Assembly: GCA_947502815.1 (NCBI GenBank)
Contig: CANNBH010000001.1
Span: 744,001 to 808,000 of the forward strand
Origin: an uncultured Erythrobacter sp.
GTDB lineage: Bacteria > Pseudomonadota > Alphaproteobacteria > Sphingomonadales > Sphingomonadaceae
Reading direction: 5' to 3'
Length of the DNA: 64,000 nucleotides
Shown here piece by piece: positions 1 to 7,991 of this stretch. A model generated the notes under the pieces. That model saw only the letters and a program-made list of their open reading frames with translations. It had not been told where the DNA came from and did not search any database. The position numbers were made by a program, and so were the translations under genes. Positions within the stretch are counted from its first letter, which is position 1, and the number at the start of each line of letters is the position of its first letter.

Positions 1-7
1 GGTAGTG

Positions 8-2092
8 ATGGCGAAGATTAGATTGGCGACGGATGTGGGGGGGACGTTCACCGACCTCGTATTCTATGAACTCGATTCAAAGACGGGGGCTGCGGGCCCG
101 ATCCAAACGGAAAAAGCGCACACCACGCCGCCGGATTTTGACACCGGTGTTCTCGACGTGATCGAAAAGGCCCAAATTGACCTGTCCTCGGCCAGTTTTT
201 TTGCCCATGGCACTACGGTTGTTATTAATGCTCTGACCGAACGAAAAGGGGTCAAGACGGGGCTCATCACAACCGCTGGCTTTCGCGACGTCTTAGAGAT
301 TGCCCGTGGCAATCGGCCGGATTTCTTCAACCTGAGATATCAAAAGCCAACGCCATTCGTGCCGCGTTATCTGCGGCGCGAGGTGAAAGGGCGATTGACT
401 TACAAAGGCGAGGTGATTGAGCCGCTCGACACATCGGAACTGCCTCAAATTATCGCTGATTTCAAAGCGGACGGGGTCGAGGCGATCGCTGTCTGCCTGC
501 TGCATTCCTACGCCAATCCTGATCATGAAGATCAGGTCATTGCTGAGATTGCCAAGCTTTGGCCCGAAGTCGCCACCATCGCGTCCAATGCGATCACCCG
601 CGAATGGCGCGAATATGAACGCAGCAACACCGCCGTTTTGAGCGCATACGTTAGCCCAATTGCGCGGGCATATCTGTCAAAGCTTGAAAGCGCGGTTTCG
701 GACAAAGGCATGGATGGGGCGTTTTACGTCATGCAATCCAATGGCGGTATCGACACATTGGGTGCGGCCAAAAATGTTCCAATCACGATGGTCGAATCAG
801 GTCCAGCCAGCGGCGTACTTGGCGCAGCTGCACTGGGTAAACTGATTGGTGAAAACAACATCATTGCGCTCGATATAGGCGGCACGACGGCCAAATGCTC
901 ACTGATTGAAAATGGGCGGGTCGATGTGACCAGCCAATACATGATCGAGAAGAGCCGTTTATCTGCAGGCTATCCGATTATGACGCCGGTGGTTGATCTC
1001 GTCGAGATCGGCAATGGCGGGGGCTCCATCGCATGGGTTGATGAGCACGAAAAAATGCATGTTGGTCCGCAAAGCGCAGGGGCGTTACCTGGCCCGGTTG
1101 CCTATGGTGCAGGCGGAACCGAGCCGACGACCACGGATGCCAATCTGTATCTGGCTCGGATCAATCCAGACTATTTCGTGAATGGCGAGATTGAGGCGGA
1201 TATGCCCGCTTTGGCAGGCTCACTAGAACGCCTTGGTGCAAAGCTTGGCTTGACTGCAGTGGAGGCGGCGCGCGGCATTGTTCGTATCGCAAACCACAAT
1301 ATGCAAAATGCCTTGAAGCTGGTGTCGATCAATAGAGGCCATGATCCGCGCGATTTCACGATGATCGCCTTTGGCGGTGGCGGCGCGATGCATGCGACCG
1401 CTCTGGCGCAAGAACTTAGCATTCCTAAAGTCGTGATCCCGGCAAGCTCTGCGGTGTTCTCTGCATGGGGAATGCTGATGTCTGACCTGCGCCGCGATTA
1501 TATTCGAACCCAACCCATGCCGATTGCATCAGGGAGTGCTGCGTCGATCTCGGCTACATTTGCTGAGATGGAGGCGGAGGCGCTGGCGTCGTTCGCGGAC
1601 GAGGATATTCCCACTGACGCCATCATGTTCGAGCATTATCTCGACATGCGTTATGACGGGCAAGAGCACAGCGTGCGTATGCCGCTTAACAATGGCAAGA
1701 TCAGCAGTACAGACATCGATGATTTGGTCGCGCGGTTCCACGATGCTTACGAGCGTGAATACACCTACCGACTGGACGCGGGCACAAATATGGTCGCGCT
1801 CAGCATCGTCGCCTTTGCCAAAATCGATCGGCCACAGCTTGCCAAGATTGCCGAGGATGGTGATGCGAGCAAGGCGATCAAGAGCCGACGTAATGTCGAC
1901 TATGACCTTGCCGGAATCCACATGTCAGACATTTATGATCGTGAGCTTTTGGGCAGTGGCGCTGAGTTTAGCGGCCCCGCAATCATTGAGGAAGCCGGGA
2001 CAACCACGGTGATTTTTCCCAATCAAAGGGTCCGCGTGGATGAATTTGGCAATCTTCATATCACAACCAAAACTTCGGGAGATAAGGCATGA
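8..2092 (+). CDS. hyuA: Hydantoinase/5-oxoprolinase-type subunit A, copy 1
   Basis: This is the ATP-binding subunit of the HyuA/HyuB (N-methylhydantoinase, 5-oxoprolinase, acetone carboxylase-like) family, which uses ATP to activate a cyclic or small carbonyl substrate in the cytoplasm. The amino end has the family motif DVGGTFTDLV near residue 9, then GTTVVIN near residue 68. A second actin-like phosphate loop, ALDIGGTTAKCSL, is near residue 288, and AFGGGGAMHA is near residue 455. About 694 aa is the usual length. Either GTG at 5 or the adjoining ATG at 8 could start it; ATG is preferred, and the ribosome site would lie at or beyond the window edge. It overlaps the following hyuB by four bases, so the two are co-translated. 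Substrate cannot be read from sequence: hydantoins, 5-oxoproline and other cyclic amides are all possible. Confidence 0.88.
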   Translation: MAKIRLATDVGGTFTDLVFYELDSKTGAAGPIQTEKAHTTPPDFDTGVLDVIEKAQIDLSSASFFAHGTTVVINALTERKGVKTGLITTAGFRDVLEIARGNRPDFFNLRYQKPTPFVPRYLRREVKGRLTYKGEVIEPLDTSELPQIIADFKADGVEAIAVCLLHSYANPDHEDQVIAEIAKLWPEVATIASNAITREWREYERSNTAVLSAYVSPIARAYLSKLESAVSDKGMDGAFYVMQSNGGIDTLGAAKNVPITMVESGPASGVLGAAALGKLIGENNIIALDIGGTTAKCSLIENGRVDVTSQYMIEKSRLSAGYPIMTPVVDLVEIGNGGGSIAWVDEHEKMHVGPQSAGALPGPVAYGAGGTEPTTTDANLYLARINPDYFVNGEIEADMPALAGSLERLGAKLGLTAVEAARGIVRIANHNMQNALKLVSINRGHDPRDFTMIAFGGGGAMHATALAQELSIPKVVIPASSAVFSAWGMLMSDLRRDYIRTQPMPIASGSAASISATFAEMEAEALASFADEDIPTDAIMFEHYLDMRYDGQEHSVRMPLNNGKISSTDIDDLVARFHDAYEREYTYRLDAGTNMVALSIVAFAKIDRPQLAKIAEDGDASKAIKSRRNVDYDLAGIHMSDIYDRELLGSGAEFSGPAIIEEAGTTTVIFPNQRVRVDEFGNLHITTKTSGDKA

Positions 2093-3759
2093 ACGCGCAA
2101 TCTGAACTGAAGCATGATCCGATTACATTGGAGATTATCCAATCATCGCTCACAGCGATCACAGATGAGATGTTCGCAACTATGCGCAAAACCGCGATGA
2201 GTTCGATCATCTACGAAGTTCTCGATTTTGGCGTCGCGCTGTTCGACAGGGATGGTAATCTTGCCAGCTCTGGTTCGGGCATTCCAGCCTTTGTCGGCAT
2301 GCTGGAGCCGGGCGTAAAAATGATCATTGGGAAATTTGGTCCCAATGACATTCACGCCGGCGATGTCTTCATGACCAATATGCCTCACTTTGGCGGGGTC
2401 AGCCACTTGAATGACGTGGTGCTAATTGTCCCTGTTGTGGTCGATGGGAACGTGATCGCTTGGCTTGCGAATAAGGCGCACTGGGCAGATGTCGGCGGCT
2501 CTTTCCCCGGGTCAATCAGCGCCGATGCGCTCGATATCTATCAAGAAGGACTGCAAATCCCTGAGGTGCGGATCATTGATAAAGGGAATATCAATCAAGC
2601 CTTGCTCGATGTGATCCTGCAAAACAGCCGCGTGCCCGAGACCACTCGCGGCGATTTTTGGGCTGGCGTATCGTCGACCCGCGCAGGGGAAAGTCGGGTC
2701 AAAGCTCTTTCTGAGAAATACGGCGCAGATACTCTCGTCTATGCCATGGCCGACTACATCGCTTTGGGAGAGGCGCAGGCGCGTACCGCTCTTAAAGAGC
2801 TGCCGCATGGCATTTTTGAAGCTAACGAAATGCAGGATGATGGCCAGGTGTTGAAGATCGCCATCACGATCTCAGATGACGACTTTCTGATCGACTTGCG
2901 CGGCAACCCCAAACAGAACAACAATGCGCTCAACTCGTCATATGACGCCACTTATTCTGATGCGCAGATGATCTTTGCAGGCGTGGCCATGGCGCAAGGC
3001 ATTGTGAATGCCGGGACATTCAGGCCATTGACCTTGCTGACCGATAAGGGTTCGTTGTTCGATGCCGAATATCCAGCTGCCATGAGTGTCTATTATGAGG
3101 TCAGCATGGTTGTGTTTGACCTTATGTGGAAAGCTCTAGCCCCAGCAATGCCCGAGAGGTTGCCCGCTGGCCATTACGGGTCAATTTGCGGGACATTTAT
3201 TGGCGGCCCGCACCCTGAAAATGGGTCCGTGCAAAGCATCGTAGAGCCGCAATTGGGCGGTTGGGGAGCGTGTTCTGATCGTGATGGGGTCAGCGCCCTT
3301 TACACTGGCTTTCATGGTGACACCTTCAACTGTCCCGCCGAAATCACGGAACAGCGCAATGGCCTAATGGTGGACAAGCTTGCCTTGACGACTGAACAAG
3401 GTGGCGAAGGCGAATTTATAGGCGGGAAAGGGCTCAATCTCGACTACCGGGTAATTGAAGACAATTGGTGGATGAGCATGGCCTATAGCCGGTCTGAAAT
3501 TGGGCCATGGGGTCTTGACGGTGGTCAAGAGGGAACTCTCAATTACGTCATTGTGCGCAAGGCAAATGGCGAGGAAACCAGATACTCTTCGGTAACCGCC
3601 CTCGAACTGAACAAAGGTGATGTGATCAGTGTCTACACCGCAACTGGAGGTGGCTATGGCGACCCGGCGGACCGCCCTAAAGATCAGGTGCTAGAAGACA
3701 TTCGCAACGGATATGTGACTGCCAAACGCGCTCAAAAAGTCTATGGAGTTTCGGCGTGA
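2089..3759 (+). CDS. hyuB: Hydantoinase/5-oxoprolinase-type subunit B, copy 1
   Basis: This is the HyuB partner of the preceding gene and completes the ATP-dependent amidohydrolase. The 556 aa protein begins with the family pattern DPITLEIIQSSL and contains FMTNMPHFGGVSHLND near residue 90 and the C-terminal glycine-rich TGGGYGDPADRP near residue 525. These are all standard for Hydantoinase_B proteins. The ATGA overlap with hyuA and the overlap with the next gene make a three-gene translationally coupled set. It has no signal peptide or membrane segment, so it is cytoplasmic. The second HyuAB pair in this window (10921-14582) is clearly diverged from this one, which argues for different substrates or stereochemistry rather than a recent duplication. 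Confidence 0.88.
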   Translation: MNAQSELKHDPITLEIIQSSLTAITDEMFATMRKTAMSSIIYEVLDFGVALFDRDGNLASSGSGIPAFVGMLEPGVKMIIGKFGPNDIHAGDVFMTNMPHFGGVSHLNDVVLIVPVVVDGNVIAWLANKAHWADVGGSFPGSISADALDIYQEGLQIPEVRIIDKGNINQALLDVILQNSRVPETTRGDFWAGVSSTRAGESRVKALSEKYGADTLVYAMADYIALGEAQARTALKELPHGIFEANEMQDDGQVLKIAITISDDDFLIDLRGNPKQNNNALNSSYDATYSDAQMIFAGVAMAQGIVNAGTFRPLTLLTDKGSLFDAEYPAAMSVYYEVSMVVFDLMWKALAPAMPERLPAGHYGSICGTFIGGPHPENGSVQSIVEPQLGGWGACSDRDGVSALYTGFHGDTFNCPAEITEQRNGLMVDKLALTTEQGGEGEFIGGKGLNLDYRVIEDNWWMSMAYSRSEIGPWGLDGGQEGTLNYVIVRKANGEETRYSSVTALELNKGDVISVYTATGGGYGDPADRPKDQVLEDIRNGYVTAKRAQKVYGVSA

Positions 3760-5021
3760 CGTTTTCCCGTCCACCGCAAGAATTTGAACAATTGGTAGTA
3801 GCCAATGCGGCCATTGTTGATGCGGCAAACAACACTTTGTCAGAACCGAAAAATCTGCGGATCGTTGACGGGGATATCGTCGAGATTGGCGGGGACAGTT
3901 CTAGTCAAGGGGTGACCACGATCGATGCAGGCGGCAGGCCGGTAATGCCGGGCCTTATTGATTGCCATGCGCACCCATTCTTGGCGGATACCAATATCGG
4001 CAATCTTGATAAGGTGCCGCCGACATTGATGACCGCAAGGGCGGGTTCAATTCTTGAAGGCATGTTGGAGCGCGGCTTCACGACCATTCGCGATGCATCG
4101 GGCGGCGATTGGGGCATTAAACAAGCGGTTGAGGATGGCCTGATCAATGGCCCGCGCATGTTCATTGCCGTCCGAGCTCTCAGTCAAACAGGCGGGCACG
4201 GGGATTTCCGCAAGCGGACCGACCATGATGAACCATGTGCTTGCAGCCATGCGCTGAGCTACACATCTTGTGTGGCCGATGGAATTGATGGTGTGCGCAA
4301 GGCCGTGCGCGAACAATTTCGCCAAGGCGCCGATCAAATCAAGATCATGGTGTCAGGCGGGGTCTCTTCGCCCCACGATCCACTCGAGCGCAATCAATAC
4401 AGTCCCGAAGAAATTCGTGTCATTGTTGAAGAAGCTGAGCGCCGCGGAACATATGTGATGGCGCACGCCTATGGCGATGATGCGATCAGGGTGGCTTTAG
4501 AATACGGCGTGCGAACCATTGAGCATGGCAATCTTATAGGCGAACGCAGCGCAAAGCTTGCTGCCGAAAAGGGCGCCTATGTGGTGCCGACACTATCAAC
4601 ATATGACGTTCTTGCCGATGATGCCGCGGGCGCAGGGTGGAGCGAAGACATGCTGGCCAAGCTAGATCGAGTGCGTTCTGCAGGGCTCAACTCGATCAAT
4701 TTGTGTCGCTCTGCTGGTGTCAAACTGGGGTTTGGAACCGACTTGCTCGGCGATAGCTTTGGTGAACAATCACGCGAATTTGGAATTCGTGCTCAGGTCG
4801 AAACACCTGCACAGGTGTTGGATTCGGCCACTCGGATCAACGCCGAAATCCTTCAACAAGAAGGGCGCCTTGGCGTTATCGCCCAAGGAGCAATAGCCGA
4901 CATTCTGATTTTGGATCGCAATCCGCTTGAAGATTTGACCGTGCTCGAAGGGCAAGGTCTGGGCATTAAAACTCTGCTGAAGCAAGGCGCTGTCTACAAA
5001 AACGAGCTGGTTGTTGCATGA
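3756..5021 (+). CDS. COG1228-type amidohydrolase (prolidase/imidazolonepropionase relative)
   Basis: This is a metal-dependent amidohydrolase-superfamily enzyme of 421 aa. The metal-binding residues of the superfamily are visible: GLIDCHAHPF near residue 67 (HxH), a lysine in KIMVSGG near residue 195 that could be the carboxylated ligand, histidines in MAHAYG near 235 and IEHGN near 255, and the aspartate in FGTDLLGD near 327. The closest remembered relatives are COG1228 members, which include imidazolonepropionase and amidohydrolase-type prolidases cleaving Xaa-Pro dipeptides. The GTG start at 3756 overlaps the hyuB stop, so it belongs to the hyuAB operon and probably acts on the ring-opened product. 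The exact substrate is inferred. A 12-bp-stem hairpin follows the stop codon. Confidence 0.8.
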   Translation: MTFSRPPQEFEQLVVANAAIVDAANNTLSEPKNLRIVDGDIVEIGGDSSSQGVTTIDAGGRPVMPGLIDCHAHPFLADTNIGNLDKVPPTLMTARAGSILEGMLERGFTTIRDASGGDWGIKQAVEDGLINGPRMFIAVRALSQTGGHGDFRKRTDHDEPCACSHALSYTSCVADGIDGVRKAVREQFRQGADQIKIMVSGGVSSPHDPLERNQYSPEEIRVIVEEAERRGTYVMAHAYGDDAIRVALEYGVRTIEHGNLIGERSAKLAAEKGAYVVPTLSTYDVLADDAAGAGWSEDMLAKLDRVRSAGLNSINLCRSAGVKLGFGTDLLGDSFGEQSREFGIRAQVETPAQVLDSATRINAEILQQEGRLGVIAQGAIADILILDRNPLEDLTVLEGQGLGIKTLLKQGAVYKNELVVA

Positions 5022-5045
5022 GTTGTTAGGCAAGGGCTGACTGCG

Positions 5046-5080
5046 CGTATCATCGGCAAGAGGCCGATCAAGATACGTTT
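5046..5080 (+). terminator. Two-part hairpin after the hyuAB-amidohydrolase operon
   Basis: CGTATC then ATCGGC (5046-5057) pair with GCCGAT (5063-5068) and GATACG (5072-5077) around an AAGAG loop, with a three-base bulge, followed by TTT. It sits 25 bases after the amidohydrolase stop and about 20 bases before the first possible start of the regulator gene. It could be a terminator or a leader/operator hairpin of the regulator. Confidence 0.45.
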
Positions 5081-5099
5081 GTGAATTGCCGGCTATGCT

Positions 5100-7820
5100 A
5101 TGATCTGGCCGAACCTAAATGATAGAGCCAAAATCATGGATAAGATCGACAATCTTGATGACGAACCTGGTTGGGTGGTGGAAAGCAAATTTGCTCCCAC
5201 TCGGTCCAACATTGAATTGGTTGATCGCCCGCGTTTGGTTGCAAGGCTGGAGGACGCGCGAAAGGCAAGGATAGTCTTGCTGGTTGCGCCCGCTGGGTTT
5301 GGGAAATCCAGCCTATTGGCTCAATGGTTTGAAGGCAAAGCGGAGAGCCGCGACCTTTATGCGTGGTTATCAGTTGATGATGGCGAAAGCGATCCAAAGC
5401 AGTTTTTGTCTTACGTCATTCTCGCACTTGCAGAAGGCGGGCTGGACCTTGGCCACATGGAAGTGGCAGCGCGAAATGGATTGCCGGATTCGCGAATTGA
5501 ACCGGTTCTAAACAAACTGATCAATTGCATTGCCGCACAGGAGCGCGATTGCGTATTGATCATTGATGATTTGCACCGCGCGGACAGCTCACAAGCCGTT
5601 GAATTGATAGCCAAACTTGTACGCTTGGCACCGCCAAATTTCACTCTGGTTGTCAATTCGCGCAGCGCCCCAAAGCTGGATATTCCTGTGCTGATGGCTT
5701 CCGGTGATGCAGTTGAGATAGGGCCAGAGCAGCTCCGGCTCACACAGGCTGAGGCTATCTCGGCTCTTGGCGATGCGATCAGCGTCGAGGATGCCAAAAC
5801 GATCTTTAGTCAAACCGAAGGCTGGCCAGTCGCAGTGCAACTGGCTCGAGTGCAAAAGCACGCTAAACCGACGGTGCCTATCAGAGAGGATGTCTCGATG
5901 GGGCTGATCGCCTCATATTTGACCGATCAGGTGCTCGAAACGCTCGAACCTGACTTGCGCGAATTCCTGCTTGAAGTTTCGGTCCTCGAAGAATTCAACG
6001 CCGAGCTTGCCAATTTCATTAGAAATGCTTCGGACAGCGCGTCGCTGCTTCGCAGGCTTGAACCGCTCCAAGCGCTGTTAGTGCCTACAAATAGCGAAGC
6101 TGGCTGGGTGCGACTGCATCACTTGTTTGCAGAGTATCTTTTTGCAAGCTTTCAGCAGCAGCACCCGGAGGAAGTAGCCCGAATCCAAACGGCGGCCAGT
6201 CAATGGTTTGATCGAAACGGGCAACTGATACCAGCGGTGAAATATGCAGGGCTAGCAGGCAATGATGATGAAATTGAACGGCTTATCCTTGATGCAGGGG
6301 GATGGTCGATCATATTGCGTCAAGGGATTGGCGTTATGCGCACCCTACTGCGATTAGCGCCTGACCATTTGGCGTCGGGCAATGCCAGGCTTATGCTCGC
6401 TCGTGCCTATTTGTGCTGTAAAGACGGCGAATACCAAGAAGCGCGCGGGTTGTTCGATGCCGCCGAAGCGTTGAAGAATGGCTCAGACATCGAGGCATAT
6501 GACAAGGATCGACGCCTCGTAGGCTCTATGGTCTTTGCCTATGAAGATAGCCGCGAATGGACACAGGAAGTTGGTTCAGAAAACATAGCGGCTCAGATTG
6601 ACGATTGGTCGCCTCTAGAAGCCGGCACATTGCTATGCGAAAGTGTGATTGCTCATTTTTCGCTTGGTGGTTTTGACCGTCTAAAGACCGATCTTGAGCT
6701 CGCCTTTGGCCAGATGCGCAAAAGCGGGTCCGTCCTGGGACTGAACTATTGCTATCTACACGCCGGAATACACGCCTTGTATTCGGCAAACTTTGATCTC
6801 GCGCGCGCAAATATGGCTCAGGCATCTGAGTTGGCAGAGAACAATTTTGGATCCGACAGCGGATTACTGCATCTCTCGAAAGCGCTGACTTATGCGATGC
6901 ATAGTTGGTCCGGCGAGTCCGGTGATGACGAGATAGAAGAGTTTTCTAGAACACTCGCGCATCTGGAAGACAATGACGCTTGGGCTGAAGCCTTTCTTGT
7001 CGGTTTGGATTCCGCGTTCAACTTGTGCGAGCAGAAGAGCGAATACGCCTTGGCGGTTGAGCTTTGCGACCGGATGAACGCTGTTGCGGCGCACCGCAAA
7101 TTGGCGCGGTTGGAACGGCTTTGCTTAATTTTGAGGATGAAAGCCGCCTATTTGCGCGGGCATACCAACGAAGCCACCCGCTTGACTGAGGAATTGGTGA
7201 GGTGGGTCAAGGTCCGTGATCTGGGTGATGGCAGCCGCGATTGGCAAAATCACTATCTCGCGGTGGCAGCGCTTGCGACAACCAGAATGGTTCCGACGTC
7301 CTTTGCACAGAATGCTCTGCGCAAGTGCATCGAGGACAGCAAAACACGCGGCCTCAAGCTGTTCGAGATACGGCTGATGGTCGCCTACAGCATCCTGATG
7401 TGGCAGCTTAGCGACCAAAGGCAGAGCGTTGATTTGCTAACGCAGGCGTTGAATCTGGCTGCTCCGCAAAGGATTATGGGGCCTTTCCTTGCTGACGATC
7501 GGCTCGACCGGATGTTGAGCAGCGTCAAAGCAGATCTAAACCTTCACCAAGAGAGCCTGATCTTGGTCAATTTTGTCGCCGGCATCCTGAAGACTCGCAA
7601 AAAGCTGCGTCCCAGCAGCGGAAGTGAATTGCTCAGTGTTCGAGAACGTGAAATTGTAGAACAACTGGCTGAAGGTCGTTCTAATAAAGAGATTGCTAGG
7701 CGGTTTGAGCTGACCGAGAACACAGTCAAGTTTCACCTCAAGAACATTTTTGGCAAACTGTCGGTGCAGCGCCGAACCCAAGCGGTCGCAGTTGCTAGGC
7801 AATTGGGAATAGTGACTTAA
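5100..7820 (+). CDS. MalT-type (LAL) LuxR-family transcriptional regulator
   Basis: This is a large ATP-dependent activator of 906 aa. An amino-terminal STAND/NTPase module has Walker A APAGFGKSS near residue 63 and Walker B VLIIDDLHRAD near residue 150. A long helical TPR-like sensor region follows (roughly 350-820), and a LuxR-type helix-turn-helix lies at the C-terminus (about 838-900), with REREIVEQLAEGRSNKEIA and TENTVKFHLKNIFGKL. This is the MalT/AlkS architecture, in which an inducer and ATP trigger oligomerisation and promoter binding. It sits between the hyuAB-amidohydrolase operon and a TonB receptor in the same orientation, so it probably controls one or both in response to their substrate. 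ATG at 5100 is used; ATG at 5136 is an alternative start, and neither has a strong ribosome site. Confidence 0.85.
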   Translation: MIWPNLNDRAKIMDKIDNLDDEPGWVVESKFAPTRSNIELVDRPRLVARLEDARKARIVLLVAPAGFGKSSLLAQWFEGKAESRDLYAWLSVDDGESDPKQFLSYVILALAEGGLDLGHMEVAARNGLPDSRIEPVLNKLINCIAAQERDCVLIIDDLHRADSSQAVELIAKLVRLAPPNFTLVVNSRSAPKLDIPVLMASGDAVEIGPEQLRLTQAEAISALGDAISVEDAKTIFSQTEGWPVAVQLARVQKHAKPTVPIREDVSMGLIASYLTDQVLETLEPDLREFLLEVSVLEEFNAELANFIRNASDSASLLRRLEPLQALLVPTNSEAGWVRLHHLFAEYLFASFQQQHPEEVARIQTAASQWFDRNGQLIPAVKYAGLAGNDDEIERLILDAGGWSIILRQGIGVMRTLLRLAPDHLASGNARLMLARAYLCCKDGEYQEARGLFDAAEALKNGSDIEAYDKDRRLVGSMVFAYEDSREWTQEVGSENIAAQIDDWSPLEAGTLLCESVIAHFSLGGFDRLKTDLELAFGQMRKSGSVLGLNYCYLHAGIHALYSANFDLARANMAQASELAENNFGSDSGLLHLSKALTYAMHSWSGESGDDEIEEFSRTLAHLEDNDAWAEAFLVGLDSAFNLCEQKSEYALAVELCDRMNAVAAHRKLARLERLCLILRMKAAYLRGHTNEATRLTEELVRWVKVRDLGDGSRDWQNHYLAVAALATTRMVPTSFAQNALRKCIEDSKTRGLKLFEIRLMVAYSILMWQLSDQRQSVDLLTQALNLAAPQRIMGPFLADDRLDRMLSSVKADLNLHQESLILVNFVAGILKTRKKLRPSSGSELLSVREREIVEQLAEGRSNKEIARRFELTENTVKFHLKNIFGKLSVQRRTQAVAVARQLGIVT

Positions 7821-7832
7821 AGGCCCTACACG

Positions 7833-7886
7833 TTCGGGTGGGGAGCCAGATTTTCAGGGCTACCCCAGTTCCTCTGACTACCCGAA
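7833..7886 (+). promoter_or_regulatory. Nested inverted repeats upstream of the TonB receptor
   Basis: TTCGGGT (7833-7839) is matched by ACCCGAA (7880-7886). Inside it, TGGGGAGCC and GGCTACCCCA form a bulged stem. The structure lies between the regulator stop and the receptor start. It may be the binding site of the MalT-type regulator or a weak terminator. There is no clear T-run. Confidence 0.3.
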
Positions 7887-7991
7887 TTTGGTCCAAACGG
7901 AGCGTTGGCAAACCGATGGTTTGGCTGCACTCTCTGCTCAGACATAATTGCAGGCCGGGCGAGAGTCATGCGGCGTTCAAAGGGGAAAATC

